Source: Hemibagrus wyckioides (lineage: Eukaryota; Chordata; Actinopteri; Siluriformes; Bagridae). From it: a stretch of DNA of 64,000 nucleotides. Below the pieces are notes generated by a model. That model did no database searches. It was not told where the DNA came from and worked only from the letters and a program-made list of their open reading frames with translations. Both the position numbers and the translations under genes were made by a program. The stretch is taken from contig NC_080711.1 of assembly GCF_019097595.1 (NCBI RefSeq), positions 8,895,928 to 8,959,927 of the forward strand, read 5' to 3'. This document shows, piece by piece, positions 50,042 to 62,352 of the stretch. How positions within the stretch are numbered: position 1 is the stretch's first letter; the number at the start of each line of letters is the position of its first letter.

Positions 50042-53015
50042 TTTCCTAATTGTGTAATCAGTAAGTACAAGATTAGTCTAATGAGCATAGCTGATTGGAT
50101 GTGATGGTTAATTCAGGTCAATTATAGCTTATGTGGCGCTCAACACCAACACCTGTGTGTTTATACTTTAACTTGTGTGTGTGTGTGTGTGTGTTTGCAT
50201 GAGTGTGTGTGAACCGTAAGAACCAAAATGTCCTGACTGAGGAGTAAACTATCTTGTTAGGACCACAAAATGTATTTTTTTTAATCTTCAAAAGGTTACT
50301 GATCAACTCTCAGGGTTGGATATAGGATTATGTGAGGAAATTGTTATTACATATAGGTAGTTACAAATATACAATATTTATTATGGTCACCAGTACTATA
50401 GTAGACATCATTTTCAGAGAAACAATATTTTTTGGCCACAATGTCCTTCATCAGCTGTGCAGTCTGGACTTCTAAGGCTGTCGTACATGCAGTCAATAGA
50501 TATATAAAAATCTATAACATATACAGTGGGCTCCGAATGTCTAGAGGAAATGTTCGGATTTTACATTCTTTTCTAATGGAATACACCGAGTATTCCAATC
50601 AATTTTCTTGAAAACATTGAAAACAAACTTGAACGAAAAGTAGGATCTTTGAAATAAAAAGCCTTTTCAACTTTTTTTTATACAAAGCAGTTAACATGGA
50701 CAATACCACACATTTGCTTACTTTTAAAACCTTTTGAATCTTGAATAAACAATTTCAACATTGTTTAATACGGCTCCGAATTCTAAAACCTTCTGTTTAT
50801 ATCCAATTTTAAAACCCTGATTTTCAGTGTGCTCTCAGACTCCGCCTTCCATGTGTAATACATGTGCCGAAAGTTCTCAAAGCAAGTAAGAGTGTATGTG
50901 TACGTGTATGACACAGAGAATGAGACAGAGAAATAAAGAAAAACGAAATAGATTTTTGGTAATATAAGCATTCTAGCCTCCACACAAAGCAGATCTGTCA
51001 GAGCTTTTCTCTCTTCTAATGATGTCTTTTATCCCTCACTCTTGACAGTAGTGCTAAAAGAGCTGGTGCCTCTTTCATCTGCTGATTTGCTCTTCTTTTG
51101 TCGCTGCTGCTTCAAAAGGAGAGCGCAGGATCAAGGCTCTCACTGTTAAATGTTGTCAAATTGAATGACCTTTTATAGCAGTTAAAAGCTCATTAATAAT
51201 TTAAGGCATATTAATTTTTTAAAACAACAATAGTTGTATTGCGCAGGCCTATTTAATGAGACAAACATCCTACTTAATGAGATGAGACAGTACTGGATCT
51301 TAAATATACTGTCATTTCCGGGGATTCAAGCATTAGTGCATTAGTGCAGATATTATAATAACCACAGCCTTGATTTCTCTCTCCCTCTCTCTTTCTCTCC
51401 TTTACCACTTTCCATCCGTCCCTGTGTTTATCCTTTCCACAGGCCAAAGAACAAGCTGGTCATGTCCAAGAGAAAGCGAAAGAATGAACGACGGCAGTAT
51501 TGTAAGAGGCCCTGGTATTGTGGTTGTGACACACAACTCTAACAGGATGTCAGCACTTGCCCCGAGCCAGACAGAGAGGGAGATCCCCCTTTAACCACAG
51601 ACCATCCAGACCATCCAGCCTGAACAGGGAGCAGCCATGACCTTTGGAAACAAGGGTCAAACAGAACCGATACCCTATTGAAATAGGTGATAATTAGATT
51701 AGTGCCTTCTTGTGTGTGCTGGGGAATTGGGCTAACTTTGACAGCATACTCTCGCACACAAATTCACATTACTCTGAAATAACTACAAATAAAAAGTTGA
51801 CACATTATGCTAATACTGCAATCTAATGCTGTTGTTAATAGTGTCATATGGCAGCCTGGGATTTTCTGTTCGTTTTCAAAACTGCTGGTGTTTTTGAAGG
51901 GAAACATGCATGTTTTTTAACCACAAGCAAAATGACTATTTTTTTTTACTTCATTTTTTCCTTAAATCGGTCATCTGATGATTCCCACCCACTAGCCCGT
52001 TCCTCCCAATCAGCCTCCAGTGGGAGAAGGGTCAAGACTACAACTTCTTCTAAGACACGAACTTTTGCGCATGCAGCATAAAACTCTCAATAGAAATATT
52101 TTACACCCTCTTCAATATTTGCGTCTATCACTGTGATTGACAGGTGAAAAATGTTTTGTTCTTTTGACCCACAACTCTTGTAGTAGTAGTAGTAGTAGTA
52201 GTAGCATTACGGCATGTTGTAGCAAGACCTGATAAAAGCAGGACAATTTACTGTGTGAGGAAATCACTTTGTGCCAATTAAAGATTATTACATGTCACGC
52301 TGTATGAGACGATCCCAGTCCTAATTTCTCCATGTTTTACGATGAGGATTCTCCAGTGCCAGACCGGTGATTAAAGAAAATTACCATGATTACATTGTAC
52401 AAAAGAGAGGCTTGCATAAATAGAAACAACCCTCTGAATAGTAGAACCAAAGTAATGCCAAGAGAAATCATTTTGAAAATGCAAGGAAGAGAAATTTTTA
52501 ACCGTTTGTGGCTGGGTAAAGAAGGACAGCATAATATGGCTATTTTTAATATGGATATTTTTCCCCATTAATGTGATTCATTTGTATTTGCAAATTTATA
52601 GCTGTCTTGTGATTTTCGCCCTTTGCCATCTTCCTGTTGATTGCTCTCAGGCAAGCGGTGTAACAGCTGAGATTTTAATTAAAAACATTTCTAACACTGC
52701 CAGAACTTTATCATCATCTGTCTTTGGTTGCACTGGTACTTAATGAGCCCACAGTGAGAATGACACATTAGGCTTTCTAAGACCGCCGATGTTTACTCTG
52801 AACAAAAGGATTCTTTTACAATGTGCGATTTTTGAGAAATTGAGATGAGAAATTACAGAGTGTAAAGCTGTCTTTAGCTTGGACAGTTGGTCTGTGGTTG
52901 GTCATTCAGAGTGTGAGTCACATGACCTTCAGCTGAATGTGGGTGAGTTTTGGCAATGTTGAGTGATGAATCCAGGAATAGCTAGAAATCTACTGGCTTT
53001 CATTACCAACTTTTA
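49961..53015. other. intergenic DNA, no gene seen
   Basis: Holds (CTGT)n(CT)n at 49993-50037, (GT)n at 50173-50193 and (GTA)n at 52181-52203. Low-repeat AT-rich stretches at 51060-51300 and 52610-52790 look like conserved non-coding elements (AAAGCTCATTAATAATTTAA, GAGATTTTAATTAAAAAC). No coding frame is supported. Confidence 0.45.
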
Positions 53016-53022
53016 TGTTTCT

Positions 53023-53023
<1 letters not shown>

Positions 53024-53061
<38 letters not shown>
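53024..53061. repeat. compound (CT)n(CA)n microsatellite
   Basis: CT dinucleotides followed directly by CA dinucleotides. Confidence 0.95.
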
Positions 53062-53064
<3 letters not shown>

Positions 53065-53378
53065 GGTTATGGACAACAAAGACTGGCCTTATTAGAAGAG
53101 AGCTCAGCTTCTCTAACACACAAGCCCACTTTGCAGAACTGCTCTTGCTCTGTGTGGTCAGAAAGGAAGCACCTGCCAGCATAGAATATAAATCCAGCTA
53201 ATGCAGTGTGCTGGTGTATGTGGTTTGGAGAGGCCTTTTTGTTCATTAATGAAGCCTTTGTCAAATATGGCAATATACCATTCTGATGAAAGGCAATGCA
53301 CTCAGTTGTGCTGTATGTGACTCATCCTCTGGGGGCTGCGGAGGCTCCTGTGGTTTAATCACTGAGTGAAGCTCTCAA

Positions 53379-53410
53379 TGTGTGTGTGTGTGTGTGTGTG
53401 TATGTGTGTA

Positions 53411-53447
<37 letters not shown>
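53379..53447. repeat. compound (GT)n(GA)n microsatellite
   Basis: GT dinucleotides with TATG interruptions, then an uninterrupted GA run. Confidence 0.95.
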
Positions 53448-53451
<4 letters not shown>

Positions 53452-53773
53452 CATATAATGGATAACATGTTCAGAATGACTGACTATGCACTTGACTAGG
53501 ATGCAAAACTAATGCATGTCCCTTATGGCTGAAGAGTAAAAGATAATGAATCGTGCCCATACAACAAATTCACGATTAAATCCTTATATTGTGTGTGTGT
53601 GTGTGTGTGTGTTTACATGCCTGAGCCAAAAGTACACACATGCTGTAAAATGTTTAGGCAAGAATGATGTAAATGATTATGTTGGTGATTTAGTGCAAAT
53701 TTGTTAACATTATTATGAATCGCTTCACCCTCCATCTGACGTAAGCATTGTGTATGTTGCAGCTTGTTACTGG

Positions 53774-53821
53774 GGTGTGTGTGTGTGTGTGAGATTGAGA
53801 GAGAGAGAGAGAGAGAGAGAG
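53774..53821. repeat. compound (GT)n(GA)n microsatellite
   Basis: GT run, GAGATTGA, then GA run. Confidence 0.95.
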
Positions 53822-53906
53822 AAACTGACTAATGGAATTCATAATTAAAAAAGCTTTTAGTGTTTGGAATGCCACTGTGGTTGAGTAATGAGGCCCAGGC
53901 CATTAC

Positions 53907-53964
<58 letters not shown>

Positions 53965-53991
53965 GCCCCCCCCCCCCCACACACACACACA
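53907..53991. repeat. compound (CT)n(C)n(CA)n microsatellite
   Basis: CT run, a poly-C stretch of about a dozen bases, then a CA run. Confidence 0.95.
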
Positions 53992-56516
53992 GACAAGCAT
54001 TTGTCTAACTGTCTTTGTATGTAGCTTCCTTGAATAACCAGGAAGTCTGTGGAGGTGAAGAAAAAATGGAAGGAATAAGCAGTCATGTTTAGTGGAGTCC
54101 TTAAGAAACATTATGCATAAAAAATACTATTTTGCACATGCCTGGAAGCCTGCTGTAGCTAAACACGAGCCTGAAATGCTCTGAGATCTAGTTTCTCTAC
54201 TTCTCCCTATAGCCACTGATCCATAACGTCCATGCTAGGAGGTCTAATAAAGTGACAACTGACAAAAATGTTAAAGAACAGCAGAATAAGCTATGATATA
54301 ACCACAGATTTCCAAAAACAGGGCTTTAAAATCTCTAAACCGCCTCCATTGGATGTTTTTTTAAAAAAAATTTTTTAATATCCATCTGCATCAAGTTAGA
54401 GCTTCAAGCTTCACCACTCGAGCCTGAATACTAGTGGTAAGACTTTCACTTTTCTTCAGATGATATTGTGCAAACAGCATCATCAACACCACATTTTTGC
54501 CCGTCCACACCTACCGTTATCTGATTTTCAGATGCTGAAAGTCTAAACTCAAATTTCTCCCAGTGAAAGTTCAACATATAACATCGCTTTAAGAGAGCCC
54601 ATGTGCTGACACAGACTCCTTTAGAAACTGGAGACTGCTGCTACATATCTCAAAATATCTCACAATCCTTATAGACCACAACAAATGTGTTAGATTTTCA
54701 TTTAGCATGAAAGTTAACTAGGGATATAAGAGTTTAGGGAAAATTGCATCAGTATGTGTTTAGTGCTACAATTATTGGATGAAGGAATCTGCTAACTGAA
54801 TAAATGGAAATGGAAATATTCATATCTGTATTTGGATTTAAAGTTTTTACTTAAAGGTATATATCAACATGTCCACCGCCGAAGAACAAATACTAAATAT
54901 GTATGTTTTAAAGAAGACTTTTTTTTTTTTGTATTTCTTATCAAAATGAAAAACGTTGAAAACTTGGCAAATTCTTACGTAGAGTATCCTTCGGAATGAA
55001 ATCATTTCACTCCTTTCCTCCTCAAAGTATTTAAAGTTCTAGCTCTGATGTGTTTTGTTAAATAAATACAACCAGGATCTATCTAACCCCTTTTAAAACC
55101 CCTCCATTATCATTTGTTTAAATACCTACATCTATAAAGCTGAAGTTAACAAAGCATTGAAATTAAATATATTAAGGCACATCATGCACATTTATTTGTA
55201 GTAGTGGATGAATAGGCTACAGAAGCAATCAATTATGAATGTGTAAAATGTCCCTTTTTTTAACATAAAGTTGTTTCCACATGGATTTGTTTCCTTTCAG
55301 AGAGAATTTCCTTGCAGTTGTTGTATCTGGCTTGCTCACTGAGGATCCACATCTACATCCATATTTCTGTACAGCTACTCCGTGACGATATTGATTGTTA
55401 AACTTATATATAAATAAATAAATAATATATAAATAAAACTGAATGGAAGTAAATTGAAGTCTCAACGAAAGAGAGAAAGTGTTTGGGCTTAGATGAGAGA
55501 TGACATTACATAAGAGGGAAGGTGTCTGGGTTGAGATCTGGGTCATGGTCTCCTCTGGGACCTCCACGCTTACGACACAGAGGGTGTCCGATCCACCGCC
55601 ACAGAGATCTTTATTAAACTCCACTGAGCCATGCTTCATGTTTCATAGGGGTTAAACTCCAGCGTGGATAGCAACGTGTCAAGGAAAAGCCGGAGAGCGA
55701 AAAACAAAACCAGCTTTGAACTTTGCTCCTTCACTGCAGGAGCTATTTAGGATGTCCAAGCTCAATGGCAGGGGGTCCTGACTGGATTTTTGTGTTCATC
55801 AGTAGAGAAGATGAGCGTAATTTGGTTTATGGATTTATATACACGGCTCTGACGCACTCGATTTGCATGACTTTGAGTTTGACGGCTCTGGGAGCGAGCG
55901 TTGCATGACCAAGCAGATGAAGGAAATTTATTTGTTCCAGTGGTGAGGACAAGCAAACAGAACAGAGTGTGGATGTGTGTGTGTGAGAGAATGAATGAAA
56001 GGCAGGAGGACGTTAAAGAAAGACAGCTGCGGTGACAGGAATAAAAGAGTGTGGTTATGTAACATGAAATGCGTAATATGAAAAAGCCAGTTTTCGGTGT
56101 CCGACTGAGAAGGATGAGGGGAAAAAAATCAGGGAAAAGCAGATTGAAGATGATTAAAGGAGATGTGTGTGAGAACCCACTGTCTGTTCTCTGTAACTGA
56201 TCATCCCTCCTCCCAGCATGCTGTAGTGTTAGTAAAGGTTGCATACCGATATTAAACCATGCATGTGTGGTTCGGTAAATTATGACCTGCAAGGGAAAAT
56301 TCAGCTGGAAAGGCTTTTTGTATATCGTTGTATGACATTTTATGATTTCAACATTTCAATATGTAGGTGCATGTGAACGTGAGAATCTGGAGAAATTCCA
56401 AGAACTGAAAGGGAAACTACATTTACACAGAAACAAGGAGGAAATAAGGTCATTTTGTAAAACCAGAGCATTTTATTCTTAGGAAAAATATGATTTAATT
56501 TTGTCTTTTGCAGAAT
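53992..56516. other. intergenic DNA, no gene seen
   Basis: Unique AT-rich sequence with small A/T runs. Open frames at 55229-55639 and 55762-56292 (minus) have no domain, no good codon character and contain low-complexity stretches, so I do not call them genes. Confidence 0.45.
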
Positions 56517-56652
<136 letters not shown>

Positions 56653-58860
56653 AAACAAAAACAAAGGTTTCCCTATACATAGCTACCTAATATACCTTAT
56701 ACCTTATATCAACATTTTGGGGATTTCTGTTCTTTCTATTCTTTGCATTTTGTAGCTTAAGGAGTTTCTAGAAAGGTTTCACTTTTAGAAATTGTTTCAA
56801 ATAGAACCCATTTCAAACCATTAACCATTCATAGAACTCTTAAGAAAACACCTTATGTACAAATGAATGAAAAGAAACATATAGCAGTTGACTATTTATT
56901 TTAGTATGCAACTTTTTGTGCTTTTTTTTTTTGATATAGCAAAGCAAAAATCTAATCTGTCTTTTATTCTAGCTCATCTTGTACACATATGGATGCTTTT
57001 TGTTAGTCCTGAACGTCTCTCTTTGGGGGGGGGGATTAACCTTCAATGTCCTTTGGTGGCTTTAAACACAAATATTTGCCCTTAAGTAACACTTCCAACT
57101 CAAACCCGGTCTAATTTAATACAGCAGTGCTTGCTGTGTGTCTGTTCATCTTTCTCTCTCTCTTTACCCTTCTACAATGTCTTTATCCGTAACACAACTC
57201 GATCAAGATGTCCAGAATAAAAGTCATTTTTGAGGTATCATAATGGCAGTAGCTAAGCCGCACACACAGTAGCCATGATACAAGTTAGTGATTTTATGGT
57301 GTTATAAAACAAAAGCAAAATGTACCTGAATACATATTAACGAATGATAAAAAAGCATAAAGGAAAACCAAAAAACACTGTAATGCTGTTGTATGTTCTT
57401 TGCATATATGCTGAACATAATTTCCTTTCTGTACATGACAGTCTATGTATTTATCACTGCCATTTCTTTTAAACAACTCACTGAACATAAACCTGAACAT
57501 TATCGCTCAAACAGCTTTCATGGTCTCTCGTCCATGCTAGGTGCTAGAGGGCCACTGATGTGTCAAATTATCTCGAGTTACGAAGGTTGTTTTCGCTGTT
57601 CGATGATAAATCTGATAAACAATAAGCTTCGACATTGTTCACGTGTATCAGTAATCAAATATACCTTTAATCTTCTTTATTTCATTTGACATTTTTGTTT
57701 GCTTGTTAGATTTCCCCAGAGGATCAGACTGAAGTGTCGTTCATTCATTGTTTCCTTGTGTCTTTTCTCACCTCTTCAACTTCAACTAAAATGTAATAGC
57801 TTCACTTGAAAGTTCTCGCTTATGAAATTCCAGATAAGCAACTACCTACTACTGAATGCTGACAAACTTTTAATGGATTGTTTATGATTGAGAACATTTT
57901 AAAGTGGTTATGTTTTGTCTTGTAGTGGCGCTCCTTGTTAGCACCATGGTGTGTGAGACATGTCTGTTTTGAGTTTGAACACCATGCATACATCTGTTTA
58001 AACATTCTGGTTTTGCCCTCTACTTTAAAAAAAAAGCCATGTCTTTAGTTCACTAATAAGACCAGAGAGAGAAAATCAAATGAAAAATATATACAAGTCT
58101 GTAAAATCTCTCCTCGGACTCAGTTTCGGGTCCAGTGAACGGCCTTGGGCTAAATAATTTACATAAATGCATGTGTTGGATAAACTGCAACAAAGGATCT
58201 GTTACAGAAGCCAAGATGGTTCATGTTTAGAAAACTAAAGATGCTGAACTATGACCATATTTTGTCAAAAGTTTACTCCTACAGTATTCTTTCATGTCAT
58301 AGTTCATAGTTCATACAATCCCTTCTTTAGATCTTTTTTTGGTTACTGTAGAACCTTCAGGTCTGCTGTATTTACATTGATTAGACATTGCTTTTCCCCT
58401 CCCAGGCTCCTTTGAGTTCTTCAGTTACATTGTTAACTATTCACATATTTATTATTTATTATTTCTTCTAGACTGTCAGAAAAGCCCATGTTTCCGCTTC
58501 CCCCTTTAATTCCTTACCGTGTGGCAATCGGTACGAAAAAAAAAAAGTAAATAATGCAAAATTGTATTGAAACTAACCAGACCTTCATGACTGAATAAAA
58601 ATGAGTGGCATGGGTCAGCTAAAGGAAACCGTATAAAGATTCTGCTGATTGCCCGATTGCAGTGGTGACAGATTTGTGACGGCCGTAAGGGATGTGGAGG
58701 CCTGGGCTGCTCAGCTTAATTACAGAAATCTTTATTCATCTTAAACCCATAAACAAGAGTGTCACCTCACTGTTTGGTTTAGTTCTGTTATACAGCCATG
58801 CCGCAACATTTATTTCAATTAGTAGTATTTTTGTACTTTTTGGAATTATAAATTACAGCA
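56653..58860. other. intergenic DNA, no gene seen
   Basis: A GGTTTC/AGAACCC-type dispersed repeat piece may lie at 56755-56845. Otherwise no supported feature. Confidence 0.4.
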
Positions 58861-59182
58861 GGAGGAGCACCAGGGCTTAGAGGTTAGCACAAATGTCTCA
58901 CACCTCCAAGAGGGTGGTTTGAGTCCTACCTTGGAGGAGATTATGTGTGGAGTTTGCATGTTCTCCCTGCGCTTTAGGGGTTTCCTCTGGGTACTCTGGT
59001 TTACTCACCAAGTCCAAGGATTGTACGTTGCTTGGCATATCTACATAGCCTCTAGTGTAGTTTGTGTGTGTGATGGGTTTGCACCCTGTCTCTCACCCGG
59101 TCTCTCACCTTGTGCCCCAGGTTCCCCGCAATTCTTTATAGTATAAGCAGTACAAAAATGGATGGATGTATGGATGGTGTTA
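58861..59182 (+). repeat. fish SINE copy, plus strand, near full length
   Basis: The head GGGCTTAGAGGTTAGCAC and GTGGTTTGAGTCCTACC looks tRNA-derived. The body has GTGTGGAGTTTGCATGTTC, GGTTTCCTCTGGGTACTC, GATGGGTTTGCACCCTGTC and GTGCCCCAGGTTCCCC. The tail ends AAAATGGATGGATGTATGG. Other copies or fragments lie at 7290, 19347, 22378 and 32155. Confidence 0.8.
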
Positions 59183-61868
59183 CCACACAGGTGATAAACT
59201 AGCCAAGGATGTCAACAATATCTTCATTTATACATGGTGTTTCAAGTAAGCTGACAAGAAACTTTACTGATATGCCAGGGTGCTGAAGGTCTCCTTCCTC
59301 ACCATGTACAGCAGCTCAGTCTGAGTTTGATGACAATATTAGTCTCTAATCAGTGCAGGTGCTGGAGAACATTCAAACACCAGAACGTTATTTACACAAT
59401 TTGGGCACCACTTCTCATGTTCCTGATAAAGCGCTGCTGGACAATTCATCTTGCTGAGTGATTCTCATCTTCAGGTTAGACTTTAAGTTCATCCATCTGG
59501 ACTGTGAACCCAAGCGCTGTCTTTGTGCTTTGACGAGATCCAGCTATTTTCAGCCCATGTCCTGACATTGATGGATGGATGGGGTTGGGTTTATTTTCTT
59601 CCCAACTTCCCTATTTAACATTAAATAATGCGGTATATTAACAGAGTCCAAATGTTTCTTGTTGTGGGCCAGATGGAGGAGAAAAATACACAGTCACAGG
59701 TCACAGACTTTCTCTAATAATATAATCAACAAATAACAGGCCTAGTGCATTTGTATTCAAGTGACTAGCTTGAATAGGTATGTTTTATGCAATTGCTGTC
59801 AAATACTTGGCAGCTTTGTGTAAATAAAGACTTTGCAGATTTCATTCAGCGGTTAATCATTTTAATAGGAACTGTGATGCTGGAGTGAAGAATTGCTATC
59901 AAGTGTGATGTGATTCTTGTTGAATACTAACTTTCAGTCAGTTGTTCTGGTGGAGAAAATGGCAGCAGAGCACAAACAGCACTGGCACTAGAAGTAGTTT
60001 AGATATCCACTGGCTACTGTTACTGTTTTATGGACCACTATGTAAAAACATTAGCTTCATGTAGGATTTTTTAAGGTCCTTATGTTGTATAACTTCATTG
60101 TTGACACAAGCCTATTGTGCAGTTCTAGGCCTTGGACACTTGAGCACCAAATTTGAATAAAATCAAATGATAGGATTGTACTTAAAATGTTGTACTGCGT
60201 AAATTTCAATCTCTGCTCTAAGTAAATGATCATTATGGGCCAGAAGATCCATGTGTAATAGCCCTCTTTGATATATGGGTCTGAACAAGTTTTTCCATTA
60301 TTATGACAAAACTGTAAAGTGGTATAGCACGGATTCAACCACTTTCCATGTAAACAAGTGTTCTGTAAACGTGTATTTTTTGACCATGCTCTTCAAAGGC
60401 CCACATATTTCCTTGTCAAAGCTAAAATTACGCAGCTCTTTTCTAGAACGAAACCTAAACCACCCACTGTTTGAGGCAGCAGCTAACTTACACATTTGTT
60501 TATTTTCCCGCCTTTTTACAACGCCAACCATCTTGAAGCCTGTTTATTTCTTTAGCACTTGAAATCGAGTGAATAAAAGCCTTCGACTTGAAATGGGTGC
60601 CAGCTCACACCAAATGAAACAGGGGTGGAGGGGAAAGTGTTGGTAGAAACGCGGCTGAGGAAGACGGATATGCTGATATTGACGCTGGGTGGCCTATGAG
60701 GATTCAGAGGAAGAAGACATCGGTAGGAGTGGTAGGAGTATGTTTAAAAGAAAGAGAGAGAGGTTTGTTTTGCTGGAAAAGTGCTAGCAGCTAATTTGGC
60801 TAGTTAATTCCATTATCTGGACTCTGGTGCTGCTGTGTGATCTCACTACCTCTGATGTCCAAGACAAACCACATCTATACATCATCTTATAACCTGTTTA
60901 CAGAAACCCCAGGAAAGGAAAACAACCTCAAATACTGATGCTAAATTAGGACCAAGCGATAACAAATGTTCAAGCATTTTCCCATTCAGATATATAAACT
61001 CTAACACACCACACATGTATTTGTAAACACTTTATGAGATTCACATGTAAAATTCAACTAGATAAAAATTGCAGAATGTACATACAAATATGGACACAGG
61101 TTCTAACCCGAGCCAGCTACCTCGGCTCATTCTAGCAAAGTGTTAAAAATCAGCTTGTCAGCACATGATCATGTATCACCGTCTGATTAGGAGTAGGAGG
61201 GGAAGAGATTCTCCATGGAGGAGCCAGGCTTAGATGAGTTAATCTCATCCTGGTGTGGGGAAATGTTATTACGGCTCTCTGTTTCAGTTTAAGCCTGGCT
61301 CTGGTTAACATCTCCAGGATCATAGTTTGCCAGTCACAACCTCCGTCCGGCAGTCCAGCTAGACACGGCTAATCAAGAACATAAAGAATAACCCTGAACT
61401 TGGTCACCCTCGATGAAAAGCCTGAGGTCATACCCTCATGTGTTAAGAGTATAAGGTGATAACGTATTTGTGTTACATACACCGGTTTAATCAGGCTCAT
61501 GTTCACAGTAAAGATTGCGAGGTCGGTTTGGTTCGTCAAGTTTTCATTTATCTCGGGTGTGCAGTAACGCATGGTTGAAAATGTTTGAGAGAAGGAAGGA
61601 TTAGTTTTGGATAATGGATTACAGTGAATATGAATTAGGTGTTGTTGTTTTTTTAGGTCTGTCAGGAGTGCTAGATGTACACCTCTAGGGGTATTTTCCT
61701 CTAATTCCTGACCTTTATTCCCTGCAAGTGTCCACAAACCAGCTATAGTTACGTTTATCTTACATACTACACTTCTTGCCACTTGAAGCAGGCTTAATAA
61801 TTAATTAACTAAAAATAACCAACACACACACACCTTGCCTTAATTGTTCAGAAATGGTGAGTTTGCCA
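59183..61868. other. intergenic DNA, no gene seen
   Basis: Unique sequence. A 137-codon open frame at 61369-61782 (minus) starts with GTG, has no recognisable domain and is not called. Sequence at 61170-61370 is low-repeat and moderately GC-rich, of unknown role. Confidence 0.4.
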
Positions 61869-61871
61869 TAT

Positions 61872-61965
61872 TAAATAAATGAAAGAATAAATAAATAAAT
61901 GGATTAATGAATGAATGAATGAATGAATGAATGAATAAGTAAGTAAGTAAGTAAATAAATAAATA
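61872..61965. repeat. compound (AATA)n / (GAAT)n / (TAAG)n microsatellite
   Basis: AAAT units, then GAAT/AATG units, then TAAG units, then AAAT again. Confidence 0.95.
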
Positions 61966-62184
61966 ACCCGTCTTATCAAATGGTAATAAGTTACTTCCCT
62001 TGCATTACATTAAATTCGGATCTTCAGACCAGGGAATAACTGATATCTTCTATACCATTTAGTGGCTACAAGCTTCAGAATCTGTAAGGTTGCAATCTGG
62101 CTGACATTTCACATTTACATTTAGAGGATGATATAATCACAAGACAGAAAAGTCCCATCCTTAAAAATGTGTTTAAAAATTTAA

Positions 62185-62352
62185 TTTGGGATGTACTTTA
62201 TCACTGGAAGGTCATGAGTTCAAATCCCCAGCCCACCAAGCCATTAAGCCACTGTTAGGCATCTTAGCAAGGCCCTTAATGGTCAGTTGTATTAAAAAAA
62301 ATTGATAAACTGCAAGTTGCTTTGGATAAGGGTGACTGCCAAAAGCAATCAA
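62185..62352 (+). repeat. V-SINE-like element, plus strand
   Basis: GGTCATGAGTTCAAATCCCC resembles a tRNA-derived B box. The body has CCACTGTTAGGCATC and AGCAAGGCCCTTAATGG. The tail reads GCAAGTTGCTTTGGATAAGG then GTGACTGCCAAAAGC, the conserved V-SINE segment. Confidence 0.75.

Noticed and set aside
50520..50790. Possible Tc1/mariner end (ACAGTGGGCTCCGAATGTCT)
   Set aside because: No inverted partner was found. GGCTCCGAAT recurs near 50771 only as a direct repeat.
55762..56292. 176-codon minus-strand open frame
   Set aside because: Composition is serine, threonine and leucine rich with low-complexity parts, and it has no domain. It is likely a chance frame.
61369..61782. 137-codon minus-strand open frame
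   Set aside because: Starts at GTG, has no recognisable domain, no splice context and no flanking transposon structure. I could not support it as a gene or a retroelement fragment.
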